Positions 48,401 to 58,970 of a stretch of 64,000 nt of DNA are shown piece after piece. The number at the start of each line of letters is the position of its first letter. Within the stretch, counting starts at the first letter, position 1. The position numbers and the translations under genes are program-made. Origin of the DNA: Berberis thunbergii (lineage: Eukaryota > Streptophyta > Magnoliopsida > Ranunculales > Berberidaceae). Where the stretch lies: the NCBI GenBank assembly GCA_003290165.1, contig QNQO01005782.1:124001-188000 (forward strand). The letters run 5' to 3'. The notes under the pieces were generated by a model that saw only the letters and a list, made by a program, of their open reading frames with translations, did no database searches and was not told the origin of the DNA.

Positions 48401-49303
48401 TGAAAGGTCCTGGACTCACATGCCAAAGTTTCACTTAAACTCTATTATGCTTCCATAAAACCCCATACCTATATAATGAAGGTGATAGATCACACACCAA
48501 GAGTAAAATATTGGTTCCACTTTTCCCAAATCAACTAAGAAATAGCACCAAGTAGTTTATGAAACTACCTAATAGATGGGTTAAGTAAATTTAAACTGAC
48601 AAAATATGAACTCATACTTAACACATGCAGTTGGATGGAGGTGGTGGAAACAAACTGAAGATTATTGAGATGAGTAACATCAGAAAAATAATAACAATAA
48701 ATAAAATACAAATAAATTAATAATACATAGGTCAGAAAAGTGGCATTCTGATATTGCAAGTATGGTGGGAATTTTTGTTTGTAGCAATTGAAAGAGGTGC
48801 AACACTAAACTATGAACTTTGTTCGCAATCCGATTCTCAGTGTAGCTACGTAATCGACTAAACATTACTCAATGATCACCGAGAGAAGGGAAAAAAAAAA
48901 ACCATTCCAATAACCATACAGTATGTCAAAATAAATCACTCTCTTGATTCTAAACTAACTTGAGAAACAAATTATCATAATCGTAACTTTATAAGAAAAA
49001 ATACAAATACACTATCACCAACTCTCAGGAAAACCTTAAAGGTCATCAAAATTCAAGGAGAAATATATCTAAACCTCTATGGAACTTCCCACTTCCAAAT
49101 TATTTAATATATAAAAAATCTCTTATCCCTTCTGAAATGATTTAATTTGGTGAAGAGCAGATGTATGTACATGTGTATGCCCATGTATCACACAATACCA
49201 ATAAAATATGATGGTTCGCATCATGGGGAAAAGGGTCACTTACATGGTTCAGAAAGGAGCATCGATCCGTAACCAAATGAGCTGAAGGTTTGTGCAGCTT
49301 CAT
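33057..49303 (-). CDS. PKP4: plastidial pyruvate kinase 4-like protein, with an apparent frameshift
   Basis: This is a pyruvate kinase-family protein (phosphoenolpyruvate + ADP to pyruvate + ATP in the canonical enzyme), PKP4 type. The exons on the minus strand are 49303-49244 (20 codons, inferred), 38348-37909, 37070-35389 and 33192-33057, all in phase, about 772 residues. The family region [20 protein letters not shown] precedes the kinase core. Core motifs are [46 protein letters not shown] (catalytic Lys) and [34 protein letters not shown] then leads to [12 protein letters not shown] in the last exon. The protein ends there, without the usual C-terminal allosteric domain, as I recall for PKP4. 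One base is missing near 36326-36329: DNQRNF and [10 protein letters not shown] lie in different frames, and one extra T restores the frame. The start exon rests on donor quality and phase ([20 protein letters not shown]). Confidence 0.85.
33985..34210. repeat. diverged tandem repeat in the last PKP4 intron
   Basis: TTGCTAAATCAAAGACAA, ATTTACAA and AGTCACCCCT followed by GAATAGAGCC occur in the same order at about 34011 and 34147, about 136 bases apart. The sequence is non-coding. Confidence 0.6.
34260..34700 (-). mobile_element. LINE ORF2 zinc-binding region remnant
   Basis: Read with frame changes, the minus strand gives [20 protein letters not shown] followed by NEGK and [10 protein letters not shown]. 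This resembles the zinc-binding region that follows reverse transcriptase in plant LINEs (CxxC...HxxxxC...W). Stops show it is dead. It lies in the 2.2-kb last intron of PKP4. Confidence 0.45.
38440..38884 (+). mobile_element. 445-bp hAT-like non-autonomous element with 8-bp TSD
   Basis: An exact 8-base duplication, CATCCATG, flanks the element (38432-38439 and 38885-38892). It starts CAGGGCCGTCTCTGAGATTT and ends CAAAGCTGGGCCAG. Sub-terminal GGGGGGCT and GGGGGGCCCC blocks face inward. The interior is AT-rich and non-coding. The 8-base duplication and CAG...CWG ends fit hAT. Confidence 0.75.
40969..42456 (-). mobile_element. truncated LTR-retrotransposon remnant
   Basis: TAATATTCTAATATTTTC occurs in direct orientation at 40969 and 42439, with similar neighbouring CATATATTCCCATGTCCATCA / CCTATATCCATCA sequence, as expected for LTR remnants. 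Between them the minus strand reads a gag-like [20 protein letters not shown] stretch (about 41650-41570). On the minus strand near 41020-41040 there is [12 protein letters not shown] sequence, seen at the ends of gypsy polyproteins. No pol domains remain. Confidence 0.35.
42571..42584. repeat. 14-base C homopolymer
   Basis: An uninterrupted C run in an otherwise T-rich segment. The exact length in the genome is uncertain because such runs are hard to sequence. Confidence 0.8.
44420..44860 (-). mobile_element. LINE ORF2 C-terminal remnant
   Basis: The minus strand encodes [20 protein letters not shown] followed by [12 protein letters not shown]. It fits the post-RT zinc-binding segment of plant LINEs (CxxARSIWxxFI...W.MPKTxxxxLxxWN). 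Frames are interrupted and no RT core is present. A cluster of A-rich tails near 44030-44300 may belong to it. Confidence 0.55.
45480..45765 (+). mobile_element. LINE ORF2 extreme C-terminus remnant
   Basis: The plus strand reads [20 protein letters not shown] and then [10 protein letters not shown], a good match to the LINE segment xxRxxWxxLPFALCWxIWKERNxRIF. The following sequence is shifted but still LINE-like. It may be part of a different copy from the minus-strand remnant nearby. Confidence 0.55.
46006..46129. repeat. 62-bp tandem duplication
   Basis: ATGGAGCCTCAAGAAGATAA starts two adjacent copies at 46006 and 46068, both running to CTAAATCCAGATAA. The copies differ by a few bases. 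No gene is involved. Confidence 0.85.
47706..47962. mobile_element. MITE, second full-size copy
   Basis: Left TTTGATTCCAAGGAAATTTT and right GGCAATTTTCTTGGGACCAA are imperfect inverted repeats and match the termini of the element at 12904-13136. The interior is non-coding. Confidence 0.55.
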
Positions 49304-52300
49304 TGACACAAGAGTGTTTGCACCTACCACTTGCCTTCAAAATAAAAATTTGTTTTGTTAAGCAAGTGAGATAAAAATGAAAAAGATAAAACCTTAAGAA
49401 TAAAAGAAGAATCAAATGAATTTGTCCCGAGAGCTGTAACTTTTAATTAATACTTGAGAACTCAAAACGGCAACAGAATATTGCTTATGGTTACTTTTTA
49501 GAGATTTGATGTTTTAAGAGTTCTATAATAGCCATATAAAAGCTAAAGGTGCTACCTTAAGTGAATGTTTGAGATTTATAATATGATGTTTTCCTGGTCA
49601 GTTAGATTTTAAAGTTTTGTGAGAGTAGTTTTTCCTGAAAGGATAATGCATTCTGATCATGAGACAAATGTAATAACATGGACTTCATAACTTTAAACAA
49701 ATTGTAGAATAAAGCTGAAACACTTATGACTTATCGAAGTAGGTTGCCTGCACAAAATGCTAAGGAAGCATGTAAAGGAGCAAAGATCTCCTGAGTGATC
49801 CATAGATTTGCATGCTTGCTTGCAAAAAAGAAATAAAAGCTAAAAATAACCTTTCGAATTATTTATTTTCTATTACAAGTTGACAAAAACCGAAGTAAGT
49901 ATAAAATGAGTTGAGGAATTACTTGATTGCACAAGCATTTTTTTGTTAAGATTCCTCCAAAAGTTGAAATTTGATTGAGATGGTAATCCTCTTCAAACAA
50001 GAATACTCCAAGGGCAAATGTTTTATTATGAGATTCATAAAAAATAAAAAAGCTAATGCTAATGCTAATAGATAAATTTCCTTCAAGTATCTCCTGAAGT
50101 AGAATCTAATTTGCCTTCCTTTCTTAAAATTTTCAAACCATGCAAATTCTTCAAAAAACAAATAGAGAACTCCTCTTACAAGCCCAAATCACATTGTCCA
50201 TCAAGTGCTTTCTTTCCCATTGACTTATAGATTGAAGGTCAGACTTTCAAAACCATTGAAATGTTAAGGCTTTGGCGTTATTTACTTCTTAAATCTGAGT
50301 CATTTTCTTAAAACGATCGGTGTGCAGTGAAATTTCAAAAGGTTGTTGAAATCGAGGCATGTGATTTCTTGAAAAATGTTGAAATTTCACGACATTTCTT
50401 TTTTTCGAGTAACCGAAATTTCTTATATTTATTTATTTCATTAAGCCAATATCAATTTACGTACATTTTAACCCGTTATAAGTTATAATCTTAGTTTAAT
50501 ATTAAATTTTTGTTATACAAGTGATTCTTAAACAATATGTAATTTATATGACATTATGAGTCTTGTAGGACTTTTTATGTAGTATGTAAGAATTTAAAAT
50601 CCTTAAATTATATTGACAACTTTTTTTTCCTTTTTCTGTACACAACAAAATATTTCACGAAATCTTTCTTAAAATCAACTTGCCAAAATTACCTCGCAAA
50701 AATGAAATCACAATCCTTGGTTGAAATATGCGTCATTCAAGTAAATATGCCGAGGATAAATGCAAGAAAGTTGGGATTCAAATCCGAGAGAAAATGAAGG
50801 TTTTTAGGAAGTTTCAACTTTCGAATTTGAACTTGGAAATTCAAGTTTGAACTTGAGCACCGTGTAGTTAGTAGCACTTCAAGTTTCAAGGCAAGTTCGA
50901 ACTTCGAACTGGGAAAACAATATATATATATATATTGGAATTGTAAGTATTTTTTTTTTGGCAATTATAAAGTTACGAGAGGGAAAACACAAGCGATGGC
51001 AAAGGGATTAGAGAAATTGATTGTAATCTTCACCAATATAGTGCATTTCAAGGGTTGGTCTATCACCAACCGTGAAGAATGCTATTTGCCGAATTGCATA
51101 AACACTTGTGCTTTTGCTTGTGTGTATTTACTTTATTACTTTGCACAGGGATCAAATACTATTCTTGAGTTTTCTCTTGGATTGATCAATCTAAATCTAT
51201 CTAAGGGAGTAGTTTCTTTACAAAGTTCCACATTGTCTGTTATGTACATAACACTGTCATTCCAATGGATATTCTTGAGGAACATTTCAACTGTATTGAC
51301 GACAATCTTAGTAGTAAACCAAATGTAGTTTCTAGAGATTTTCATATTCGTGATAGCATCACATGTATTTTTTATTTTTATTTTTTTTGACAAGGTAAAA
51401 AGGTATCAAAGAAAATAGAGGGAGAATATTCGGTAGAGAAACCACCAACTTGGGTTGGGAAGGAAACAAGAATTGCTGAAATGGGCAAAGACTCCTACAA
51501 TAAGGTCCACAAAAAAAAATGAAAACTCTCAGTCCATCTCTCTACAAACCTCAGTCTTCTATCTCAAGCTAAACAACAACACTGTTGATTAATTGGTTAA
51601 TCCCCATCACGTTCTTACTCAGTGTCTTCTCTTTTGGTAGTCTACACAAGCAACAACATTTTGTTGAATGATAATCATAATCCTAACAAACACATGTTCC
51701 ATCTTGTTTGAGTATATATTTGGAAATTCCTTTGCTTCTTACAAGTGGTGCAAAGCTTAAATAAACACCTCCTCAGCCAATAAAATGAGGAAAATATGTC
51801 TTTAGTTTCGTATTATTATCATCTTCGGCCATAAAGTTTTTGTACCTCACTCCAAATTATCGCACTCTGGCCTTTGCCCTTTTGATTGGTTGGTGGAACC
51901 ATCTTTTTGTAAAAGCTTCCTCTCCCTGTTGGCTTATCAAGCGTACTCAAAATTAGTTGAGCGAGCTTTCACTTCTACTACGTAGTCACCCCCTTTTCAA
52001 CTTACATTCATATGCAATGAGATAATACATTGATATGTTAATCCTCTCAAAAAATAAAAACTGCACTTAACTAATCAATAAAGCCACTTCCGCTCAATAA
52101 CTTCAGAATAATGAAATTATAACAATAAATAAATAAATAAATAAATAAATACATGACATCTTGGAGGCGTTGCTGAAATGAACCAAAGATAAGGGTTTGA
52201 TCGAGTAAAGACTGAGCTTTAACATTGGTTTAGGTACAAGATCAACAGTAATAAGAAAAAAAAACTGAAATAAACGCATGAGTAAATGAACTATTAAAAC

Positions 52301-52390
52301 ACGTTAAGAAGTTATTTTCAAGATTCATTAGCCAAAAAAACCCTTTGGAATATAGATAAGAAATTGAAAAAAAAGGGATTTGCTTGCTAC
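49304..52390 (-). other. inferred PKP4 leader intron and flanking DNA
   Basis: The stretch lies between the inferred start exon and the inferred leader exon. It is AT-rich, with a dispersed repeat at about 50380-50730 and a LINE-tail-like TTTTTTTGACAAGGTAAAAAGG at about 51380. No gene is recognised. The acceptor for the start exon is either at 49330 or at 49324; its pyrimidine tract is poor. Confidence 0.35.
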
Positions 52391-52540
52391 CTGGATTAGG
52401 GTCGGGGGAGGAGAGTAGAGAAACGCTGGGTGGCGATTCTTGTATATTCTCTCTCTATCTGGATTGAGTGCGGTGGTCCATTTTGATAGGCAGTATATAA
52501 AGGAGAGTGTGGAAGGCGCGTGGCTCACCTCCACATCTTT
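52391..52540 (-). other. inferred 5' untranslated exon of PKP4
   Basis: On the minus strand a C/T-rich, leader-like segment (TTTCTCTACTCTCCTCCCCC) ends in CTAATCCAG|GTAGCAAG, a usable splice donor at 52391/52390. Its position and strand suit the first exon of the pyruvate kinase gene. The evidence is splice signal and composition only; the high-coordinate end is a guess. Confidence 0.35.
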
Positions 52541-53361
52541 GCTGACACCTGTTAAATCTTCTTCAGAACACGACGAAGAAGAAAGCCGTGAGCTTTTTTG
52601 TCTCGCACCAAATTTTGACTGGAAGGGCTATAAACATCCCACCATTAGACTAACACTATCACTTTTATAAATACCACCACCACCTTTTAAGTAACACCAT
52701 TTATTAAATTCCCTCCCTCCAACGCACCTCAATATTTTCTCTTCTCCTCCAATAGTTTGTTCTTCTTTCCCACTCTTTCACATATATTTGTTCTCATTAA
52801 CTTGCTATATGCTTTTAAAAAAAAAAAAATACTCTCATTAACTACCTTTCTTTATTTTGGACAAAGAGAAACATAGCATGTAAGTTCTATATATTAGTTA
52901 TTAATTATTGTATTACATGGGCCTCAAGTGGGAGAGGTCTATCTTATCATTGTGCAGAATATTAAAAAGTTTTTGGTTAGGTACAGTTCACAAAAGTGCC
53001 AACCAATCAGCAGCAGAATTGGCTTTCCTATAGATTTTTTGAAGCTTCAGATTGAGAAATTGTGCAACAGCATAATGGGGTTTTGATACAGAGCTAAGAG
53101 GTGGTGGTGATACTTATTTTTTCTTGTCTTTCTAAGACCTAGTGTCTCTAATGTCACTTGTCAATCGCATTGTGGTGGTTTGGGGATAGACTTCTTGACT
53201 TTTTTTTACTGCTGTGAATCTTACTCTGACATTGACTGTGCACTTTCTTACTTTATTATTCATTATTTATACCTGAAGATACCTGTACTTTCTCTTATCA
53301 TTCCTGTACTTCTATAATGCATAACTATTCTTGAACTTATTTTCTTCTCTGTCGTTTTTAG
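52541..53361. other. intergenic spacer, no gene seen
   Basis: AT-rich sequence with an A run at 52817-52829. It probably contains the PKP4 promoter. No coding exon is recognisable before the ABC-transporter relic. Confidence 0.4.
52661..52672 (-). promoter_or_regulatory. TATA-like box, minus strand
   Basis: TATTTATAAAAG on the minus strand lies about 120-130 bases upstream of the inferred leader exon. A competing plus-strand TATATAAAGG occurs at about 52494, so promoter direction here is not settled. Confidence 0.3.
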
Positions 53362-53690
53362 GTTACTGGGGAAATCTCCTATAATGGTTACAGATTATAA
53401 GAGTTTGTTCCTCAAAAGACTTCAGCCTATATAAGTCAGCATGACTTGCACATTCCTGAGATGACTGTGAGAGAGACACTGGATTTCTCTGCTTGCTGTC
53501 AGGGTGTTGGAAATCGAAAAGGTAATCTTTTATTGATCACAAATCAGTCACTGTTTCTCTTGTGGTCTGTGGGGCGTTAAAAGCTGAAACTTTATAACTT
53601 ATAAAAGTGGTTTATATATCTGCTTGTCAAGAGATAATGATGGATGTCACTAGAATTGTCCCAAATGCCGATATAGATACTTACATGAAG
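53362..53690 (+). pseudogene. PDR-type ABCG transporter fragment (two exons)
   Basis: Exon 53362-53521 reads VTGEISYNGYRL, a stop, [20 protein letters not shown] then [19 protein letters not shown]. This is the stretch after Walker A and through the Q-loop of the first nucleotide-binding domain in plant pleiotropic-drug-resistance transporters. It keeps an acceptor (TTTTTAG) and a donor (AAG|GTAATC). A second piece, about 53630-53690, reads MMDVTRIVPNADIDTYMK and also ends in AAG|GTATG. The in-frame stop, the shortened second exon and the absence of everything else make this a pseudogene. Retained introns rule out an mRNA copy; it was copied or left over from genomic DNA. Confidence 0.75.
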
Positions 53691-53937
53691 GTATGTTTAG
53701 CAACTCTTTTCTAAAATCTGTTCACTGGTAACTGACCATCCCTGTTAATTTGCATTGATCTATTTATCGTGTTTGGTAGGCCAATTTAATTTTCCTTTCA
53801 CTTTTCTTGTGTGTTTTGGTTCCACTGGAATCAACAGCCACACCTATATTTGATGCATTGCCTCATAAAAACTTGAAGAGAATATAGTTTCTAGTAGAAG
53901 TTTTCAAAATAAATAGCAACGTACATTTTGTTTTCTG

Positions 53938-54053
53938 GACAACGTTTTTGTGACCGTGGTTGCTTCCATCCAATACCGTGCCTTGTCTAAGAACGCTAAG
54001 GAGGAGTTCTATAAGCTCAGCAACACTAGGGAACAAATCCAGGCTTATGTTTT
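53938..54053 (+). pseudogene. hypersensitive-induced reaction (HIR/prohibitin-like) protein exon fragment
   Basis: The sequence reads [20 protein letters not shown], then [19 protein letters not shown]. This is the SPFH/band-7 domain core of plant HIR proteins ([39 protein letters not shown]). No acceptor AG precedes it directly, and after VF the reading is lost at the point where the family continues DV. It is one isolated exon, 250 bases downstream of the ABCG relic on the same strand. HIR proteins are membrane-microdomain proteins of plant immunity, but this piece is not functional. Confidence 0.75.
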
Positions 54054-54320
54054 TTATGGCATGCATTTAATATTTTTAGTAACCTTGAACTTGAATATCT
54101 GCATCAGAGATCTGCTCTCAACATGTTTCAGTAATGCCCTAAATACATACCAGAAAAATGTAGCACATATCATTTGTTGTTTTTAAAAGGAAGTCTATAT
54201 TAGGTTACTCATTATGAGGGATTTGAAATACCAGCTCGAGTCCTATACATGAGTTTGAAATGGCATGGGCAATTGACTACCATGTATGGATTTCTCGTTA
54301 AGGCTGTCAAGAATACCATC

Positions 54321-55237
54321 CAGGCACAGAGCTAGGGGGTCAAGTGGGGGCACTTGCCCTCAGTGACTTTTGATTTTTTTATTATTATTTGCCGATCCTG
54401 TGACGCCGACGATATCATCCCACCCTGCCTCTTCCTCTCTCCCTCTATTTTCTGCAATACCGACGACCCCGCCCCTTTCTTCTTTTCTACTCCTTCTACC
54501 TATTTACTGCAAGACCAACAACTATTCCGGTTCCTCCTCTTTTCGTCTCATTCCCTCTCTGATTAATTTATTTCCCTTTCCCACCATCGTTATTAGCCAT
54601 CAGCAGCTCCAACCTCTTTTGTCTGCTTTGAGGAAGCAAAAGGTTTTTTTAAGTATTTTCTCAAGATGAATTCGCATATCGAGGTCTAGTTTTGTATTTT
54701 ATTCATAGAATTTTTCTGGAGATACATGAAAAATTCGACCCATTAGTTTTTCCTCATGATACATGTTTGTATCTCGAGGTTCATCTGTGGGTTAGTGTTT
54801 GAAAGACATTTTGATAATCAACATGAGTCTTTTGACTTCCAACACATGTTGACTGCTAGTCCCGGGGGAGACTACAATAGTGATTAATGTTGGGGGTTCG
54901 TCTAATTAGCTATTTTTTTATAGGAAAAATCGCAAATAACCCTTTTGTTGTAAACATATGAATTTACATTTGAAACTATTTTTTGCCCATTAACTTTATA
55001 CACCAATTTGATTTGTCCCCCATATATTAACTTTTATGATCCTATAAATTAGCTTGGTGGATCTATTTTCCTCCCCCATAAATTAGATGGAGTTTTGTTT
55101 AGCAATCGGTGTTTTACATATATTTATGTATTGTTCAAATTTTAACAAAAATTATGTTAATTATTATTATATTATCATTAATTAACTATGATTCATCACT
55201 TCGCCCCCCTTCAACAAAAATTCTGGCTCCGTCACTG
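54321..55237 (+). mobile_element. 917-bp hAT-like element with exact 8-bp TSD
   Basis: ATACCATC flanks the element on both sides (54313-54320, 55238-55245). The ends are CAGGCACAGAGCTAG and, inverted, CAGTGACGGAGCCAG, matching at 11 of 15 positions. Copy B of the surrounding duplication lacks the insert. The interior has a C/T-rich stretch with an open frame but no transposase, so it is non-autonomous. Confidence 0.85.
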
Positions 55238-56120
55238 ATACCATCATGTAGGAGAGAGATCACATTTGCATAGTCTGCAAGGCTTGGATCTTGAAGGAGA
55301 ACAATGTCACTACCCAATTGCTCCACCTAAAGTTGAGCTTTTGAATGAAAATTTTACGTGGTGGGAAAAAAAATTGTTTAAGCACTTCCAAATTTCTTAG
55401 CTCCTAAATGGAGTGAAGAACTGTTGTTGCTTGGAATGAACTTACCTCCCAACTGAGAAGATTACATTGTATGCTGAAGTAGGGATCTATCACCAACCGT
55501 AGAGTTAAGCAACTTGCTGAATTATATAGTCGATGTGCCTTGTAGTATTTTGATTTAATGTCTATGTACAAGGCTGGAATCGGTTTTAGGGTGTGTTTTT
55601 ATTTATTTATTATTATTAACATAATTGTAATTATATTGAAGGCATTAATGTATGTAATACATGAAAGAGTGTTAAAATTAACAATTACTCTAAAAGCTCA
55701 TCAGATTTTTAGCAAATATTCAAGTGGTTGAGCCTTAGACCGTGTGATTGAGTTGTAGCCTCAACAACGAGCTGCAGCCAAAATCTACAACATGGCATGG
55801 GTTGTTTCTCCAAGTTATTCTTCTTCAAATGGTTTTTCATCATTCTTGTGGAAATTTCTTTTCTATATACTGTAAAGGAAATTATTTATTCCTCTATTAT
55901 TCTGACATCTTGAAATGGAAACTGCAAGTAGGGAGACCGGACTCTAGAGTTTGATCAATGAAAGTCATCAGTCATGAAGTGTTGACAGGTATATTGGCTA
56001 TGGTGACGAGCTGAGGAAACATTGTACTAGCCTAGGAATGAGATTTTTGAAATTACAAAAAAAAAATAGGCAAAAGAAAAGATTACATTTTTTCAAGAGT
56101 TTTTTTTTTTTTTTGAAAAT

Positions 56121-56210
56121 TTACAATTTTTTCCAAAATTTTATAAAAATTACAATTTTTCCAAAATTTTTTAAAAATACAAATTTTCCAAAATTTTAAA
56201 AAAAATTTGG
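56121..56210. repeat. AT-rich tandem repeat of about 30 bp
   Basis: TTACAATTTTTTCCAAAATTTT and close variants occur three times in a row, each followed by a T/A run. Confidence 0.7.
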
Positions 56211-56807
56211 ACTTTTTTGCAATTTATTTTTTGTAAAGATACAAAAGTTAGCAACCAAAAATTACACTTTTTCGAGGGGTTTTTCGTAAATTTCGGGTTT
56301 TTTCTGATTATCATTTCTTCTAATTATTTATTTATTTTTGAAACCATCCCCTGATTTTATAATTATCATTTATTCTACTTATATATTGATTTTTGAAACC
56401 ACCTCCTGATTTTCTAATTATATTGATTTCATGTTTGTTTCATTTCTTGGTATTTAGGCTTCATTTGGTGTGTTTAATAGATTATTTACTTGCATCTTAT
56501 TTTTTCACATATTTGATATACCCCCAAAATTCATGATATATATATTTCATGTATCCTCAAAATCTCTACGTTTTCTCTTTACACATCAAAATATTTCTTA
56601 AAATCAGGAGACCGAAATTAACTCGAAAAACGAAATCACAATCCATGCAAATAGGATGATGGGGATCAAGTGATCTTGGGAAGTTAGAGGTAACCTAATG
56701 AAGTGAAGCCGATGAATACTAGCGGTAGTCATTAAAATTAAAGTTGTTAGAGGAAAGAAAAAAAAATACTGAAAGAAGAAAAGAATCAGAAGTCTCGTGA
56801 TGATGAC

Positions 56808-56829
56808 GGGGGGGGGGGGGGGGGGGGGG
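56808..56829. repeat. 22-base G homopolymer
   Basis: An unbroken G run immediately before TGCGGGTGCC. The true length is uncertain in any assembly. Confidence 0.85.
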
Positions 56830-57726
56830 TGCGGGTGCCATGTTTCTTGCAACCATTGGATTCTTATATGAACTACAAGCTCAGTGCAAACTCTTTAGCT
56901 CTGATGGTAAACTTAGACCTTAGTAAGCTAATGGAGATGAAACAGGTAGTTAGCAAATTACTGTCATTGTCCGTTACAAGGCTCAGGGGTCAAAGCACTA
57001 GCTGTGCTAAGACAGCAGAGCGTAATGGTATTGCTTTTAATGATATTCTCATTTGAATGTGTACGTAGATGCATATTTAGACGTATGCATGGATGAGAAT
57101 ACACAATCTTGTACTATTAGAATAGGAAAGTTAGCTACTGTAACGTCTAAATCAACATTTTCCTCTCTACCAGTTTAACAACTTAAATCTCATGTTTCAA
57201 TTGTAAGGTAGCTTTGATGGCATTAAGCATAGGTTGGAAATTTTATTTCACTTCAATGAATGAGTGCATAGATCAATCATTTAACATACAGAGCATTGAT
57301 TTGTAAGTTTTTCAGCCTTCTAGATAACATATAACAAAACAACAATACAGCTGTCAAAATAGACAATCCTAGTTGAGTTCGATTCAACTGTTTGATATAT
57401 TCTAAACAGTCAATATAGTATATTGAACATATCATTCAAGTTTTCGCTCATATACCATGAGGCTAGTAGCATATGGGTATACATTAATGTCGATAGGTTT
57501 TAGACTGAACTACATATGAAAAGTAAACGAAAGAGGCATACAGTTTAAGAGAAAATTGTATCTGATTAAGCATGAATAAAAAATACAAAACTGGACCTTT
57601 GTAGAGACAAAACCATAAACACACAAAAGGAACAAAGGGATGGGGAGATTTTCTGCCTCCAGCTAGCTAATAATGTATAGCCAAGCCGCCATCATCGCTA
57701 ACAGACAACCACACATAAACACGTAC

Positions 57727-57966
57727 TCAGTAGAACAACAAGTCTTTATGGACAAGACCTAACACTGTTTCATTGGGAATCAGCCAGGTGTTATCATCAC
57801 CATCAGAATCGTCAATTTGGGTCATTGCTAACCCTGAAGAAGAACAATCCAGGCAATGAGATGCTGCCACCCCTGTAGGTACACCAGTGAGGTCAAGTAC
57901 AGAGTGGCGGATGTCAAGTTCACTATCACTGAATTCGAAAAGGCTCCCGTTGCCCATGGAAAACAA
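57727..57966 (-). pseudogene. truncated 3' copy of the MADS-repeat gene
   Basis: The minus strand encodes FEFSDSELDIRHSVLDLTGV followed by PTGVAASHC and a tail ending HKDLLFY and stop. It is about 85% identical to the last acidic repeat and C-terminus of the gene at 61077-62179. Homology begins at 57939; upstream there is no MADS domain and no plausible start. It is the residue of a duplicated gene and belongs to copy A. Confidence 0.85.
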
Positions 57967-58970
57967 AAGTCGGAAAGTATACAGCTTGCTGTTGGGTGCA
58001 TCTCTGCAAGAGTTTGTTCTAGTGGACGATATAGTTGATCAATATTTAGGTTGTTTGCCAGTTGAATACTTATACATAGGTTATTTAAAAAAATTTTAAC
58101 TTCTAATTAGAATGACAGAGTCAAAAATATTGTAATGAAGTCATTCGTTGTGGACAAGATTCATGAGTAGCAGAGTATATCACTCTCACTGAAAAATCAA
58201 TGATTGATTCAAGTTCTATGTAATTGAACCAAAATTCCTTGAGATTTGTTATCATAAATTCGTCCTTGCTCTACCGGGGGGGGGGGGGGGAATCTTTTCT
58301 AGCAACCTTTTAGATGCATAGTAGAAGAATTAATGCTTTGGATTGGTTAGATGCCAGAGAATTTATGAGATTTGGCTGCATAGAAAATGATGGGAGTCAT
58401 GTACCTTTAAAAACACTCCAACATTGAAGTTATTCTCTAAGTACTTTAGCCAACTCATAGGGATTTTACTCATTTAGAAGTAAAGAGAACTGAGATGATC
58501 CTCTATCCCTAGCTGTACACTTCTCACATGTCAATGCTTCGCATTGAAAAGAAATTACCAGCATATGTACACATTGTCTGCTGTCACCAACAGGCCGTGT
58601 CTCGGTCATAAGTAGGTTTGTGTGATACTCTTGTCTATTCTTGTGTACAGTTGTGCATTAACTCACGATACTTGTTCAGTAGTTCCGATAAGAAAAAAAA
58701 ATTACAGTCAGAAATATGTATATATTTTTTTATGTAGAATATTGGTTGTTTTTCTACAACATTAGCATTTCAGGCTATAAACGTTACTTGGGGTGTTAAA
58801 AATGTAAATTCATTGTTAGTGTTTTGTAGTTTGGTTAGAGTAGAGGACATTCTTTTTCAGTACAACTGTTTTACCCGTCTCTTGGAAGCTGAAGAATGGC
58901 TCAACAAATCCAAATGATGAGCAGAATGCAAAACAGCAAAATGGAAATAAAGTATTCCCGTCATTAGTCT
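57967..58970. other. spacer between the duplicated segments
   Basis: No gene is recognised. It includes a 15-base G run at 58276-58290 and AT-rich sequence. It is not shared between the two duplicated segments as far as I can see. Confidence 0.5.

Larger units (their letters stand above)
38349..49243 (-). other. 10.9-kb first coding intron of PKP4, transposon-filled
   Basis: If the 20-codon start exon is right, this intron runs from the donor CAT|GTAAGT (49243) to the acceptor TTTGTAG (38349). It contains a hAT-like element, a probable LTR-derived segment at about 39230-39480 (repeated CTTCTCTTC(A/G)TCTATAAA), an LTR-flanked remnant at 41-42.5 kb, LINE pieces at 44.4 and 45.5 kb, a tandem repeat at 46.0 kb and a MITE at 47.7 kb. 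I find no other gene in it; 42.5-44.2 and 46.2-47.6 kb show only AT-rich degenerate repeats. Confidence 0.5.
54288..57939. repeat. segmental duplication, copy A
   Basis: This segment is homologous, in direct orientation, to 58971-61298. Matching blocks include the left start (GGATTTCTCG / GGATCTCTCG), GGGATCTATCACC (55483 / 59240), TGGGTTGTTTCT (55798 / 59529), and 57157-57939 against about 60509-61298. Copy A carries a 917-base hAT-like insertion and its own 56.0-57.1 kb segment, which copy B lacks. Confidence 0.8.

Noticed and set aside
54354..54669. Two overlapping C/T-rich open frames
   Set aside because: They lie inside the hAT-like element and have low-complexity Ser/Pro/Leu content without transposase motifs.
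56829..57056. 75-codon plus-strand open frame after the G run
   Set aside because: No convincing family match; starts directly after a homopolymer and is not present in copy B.
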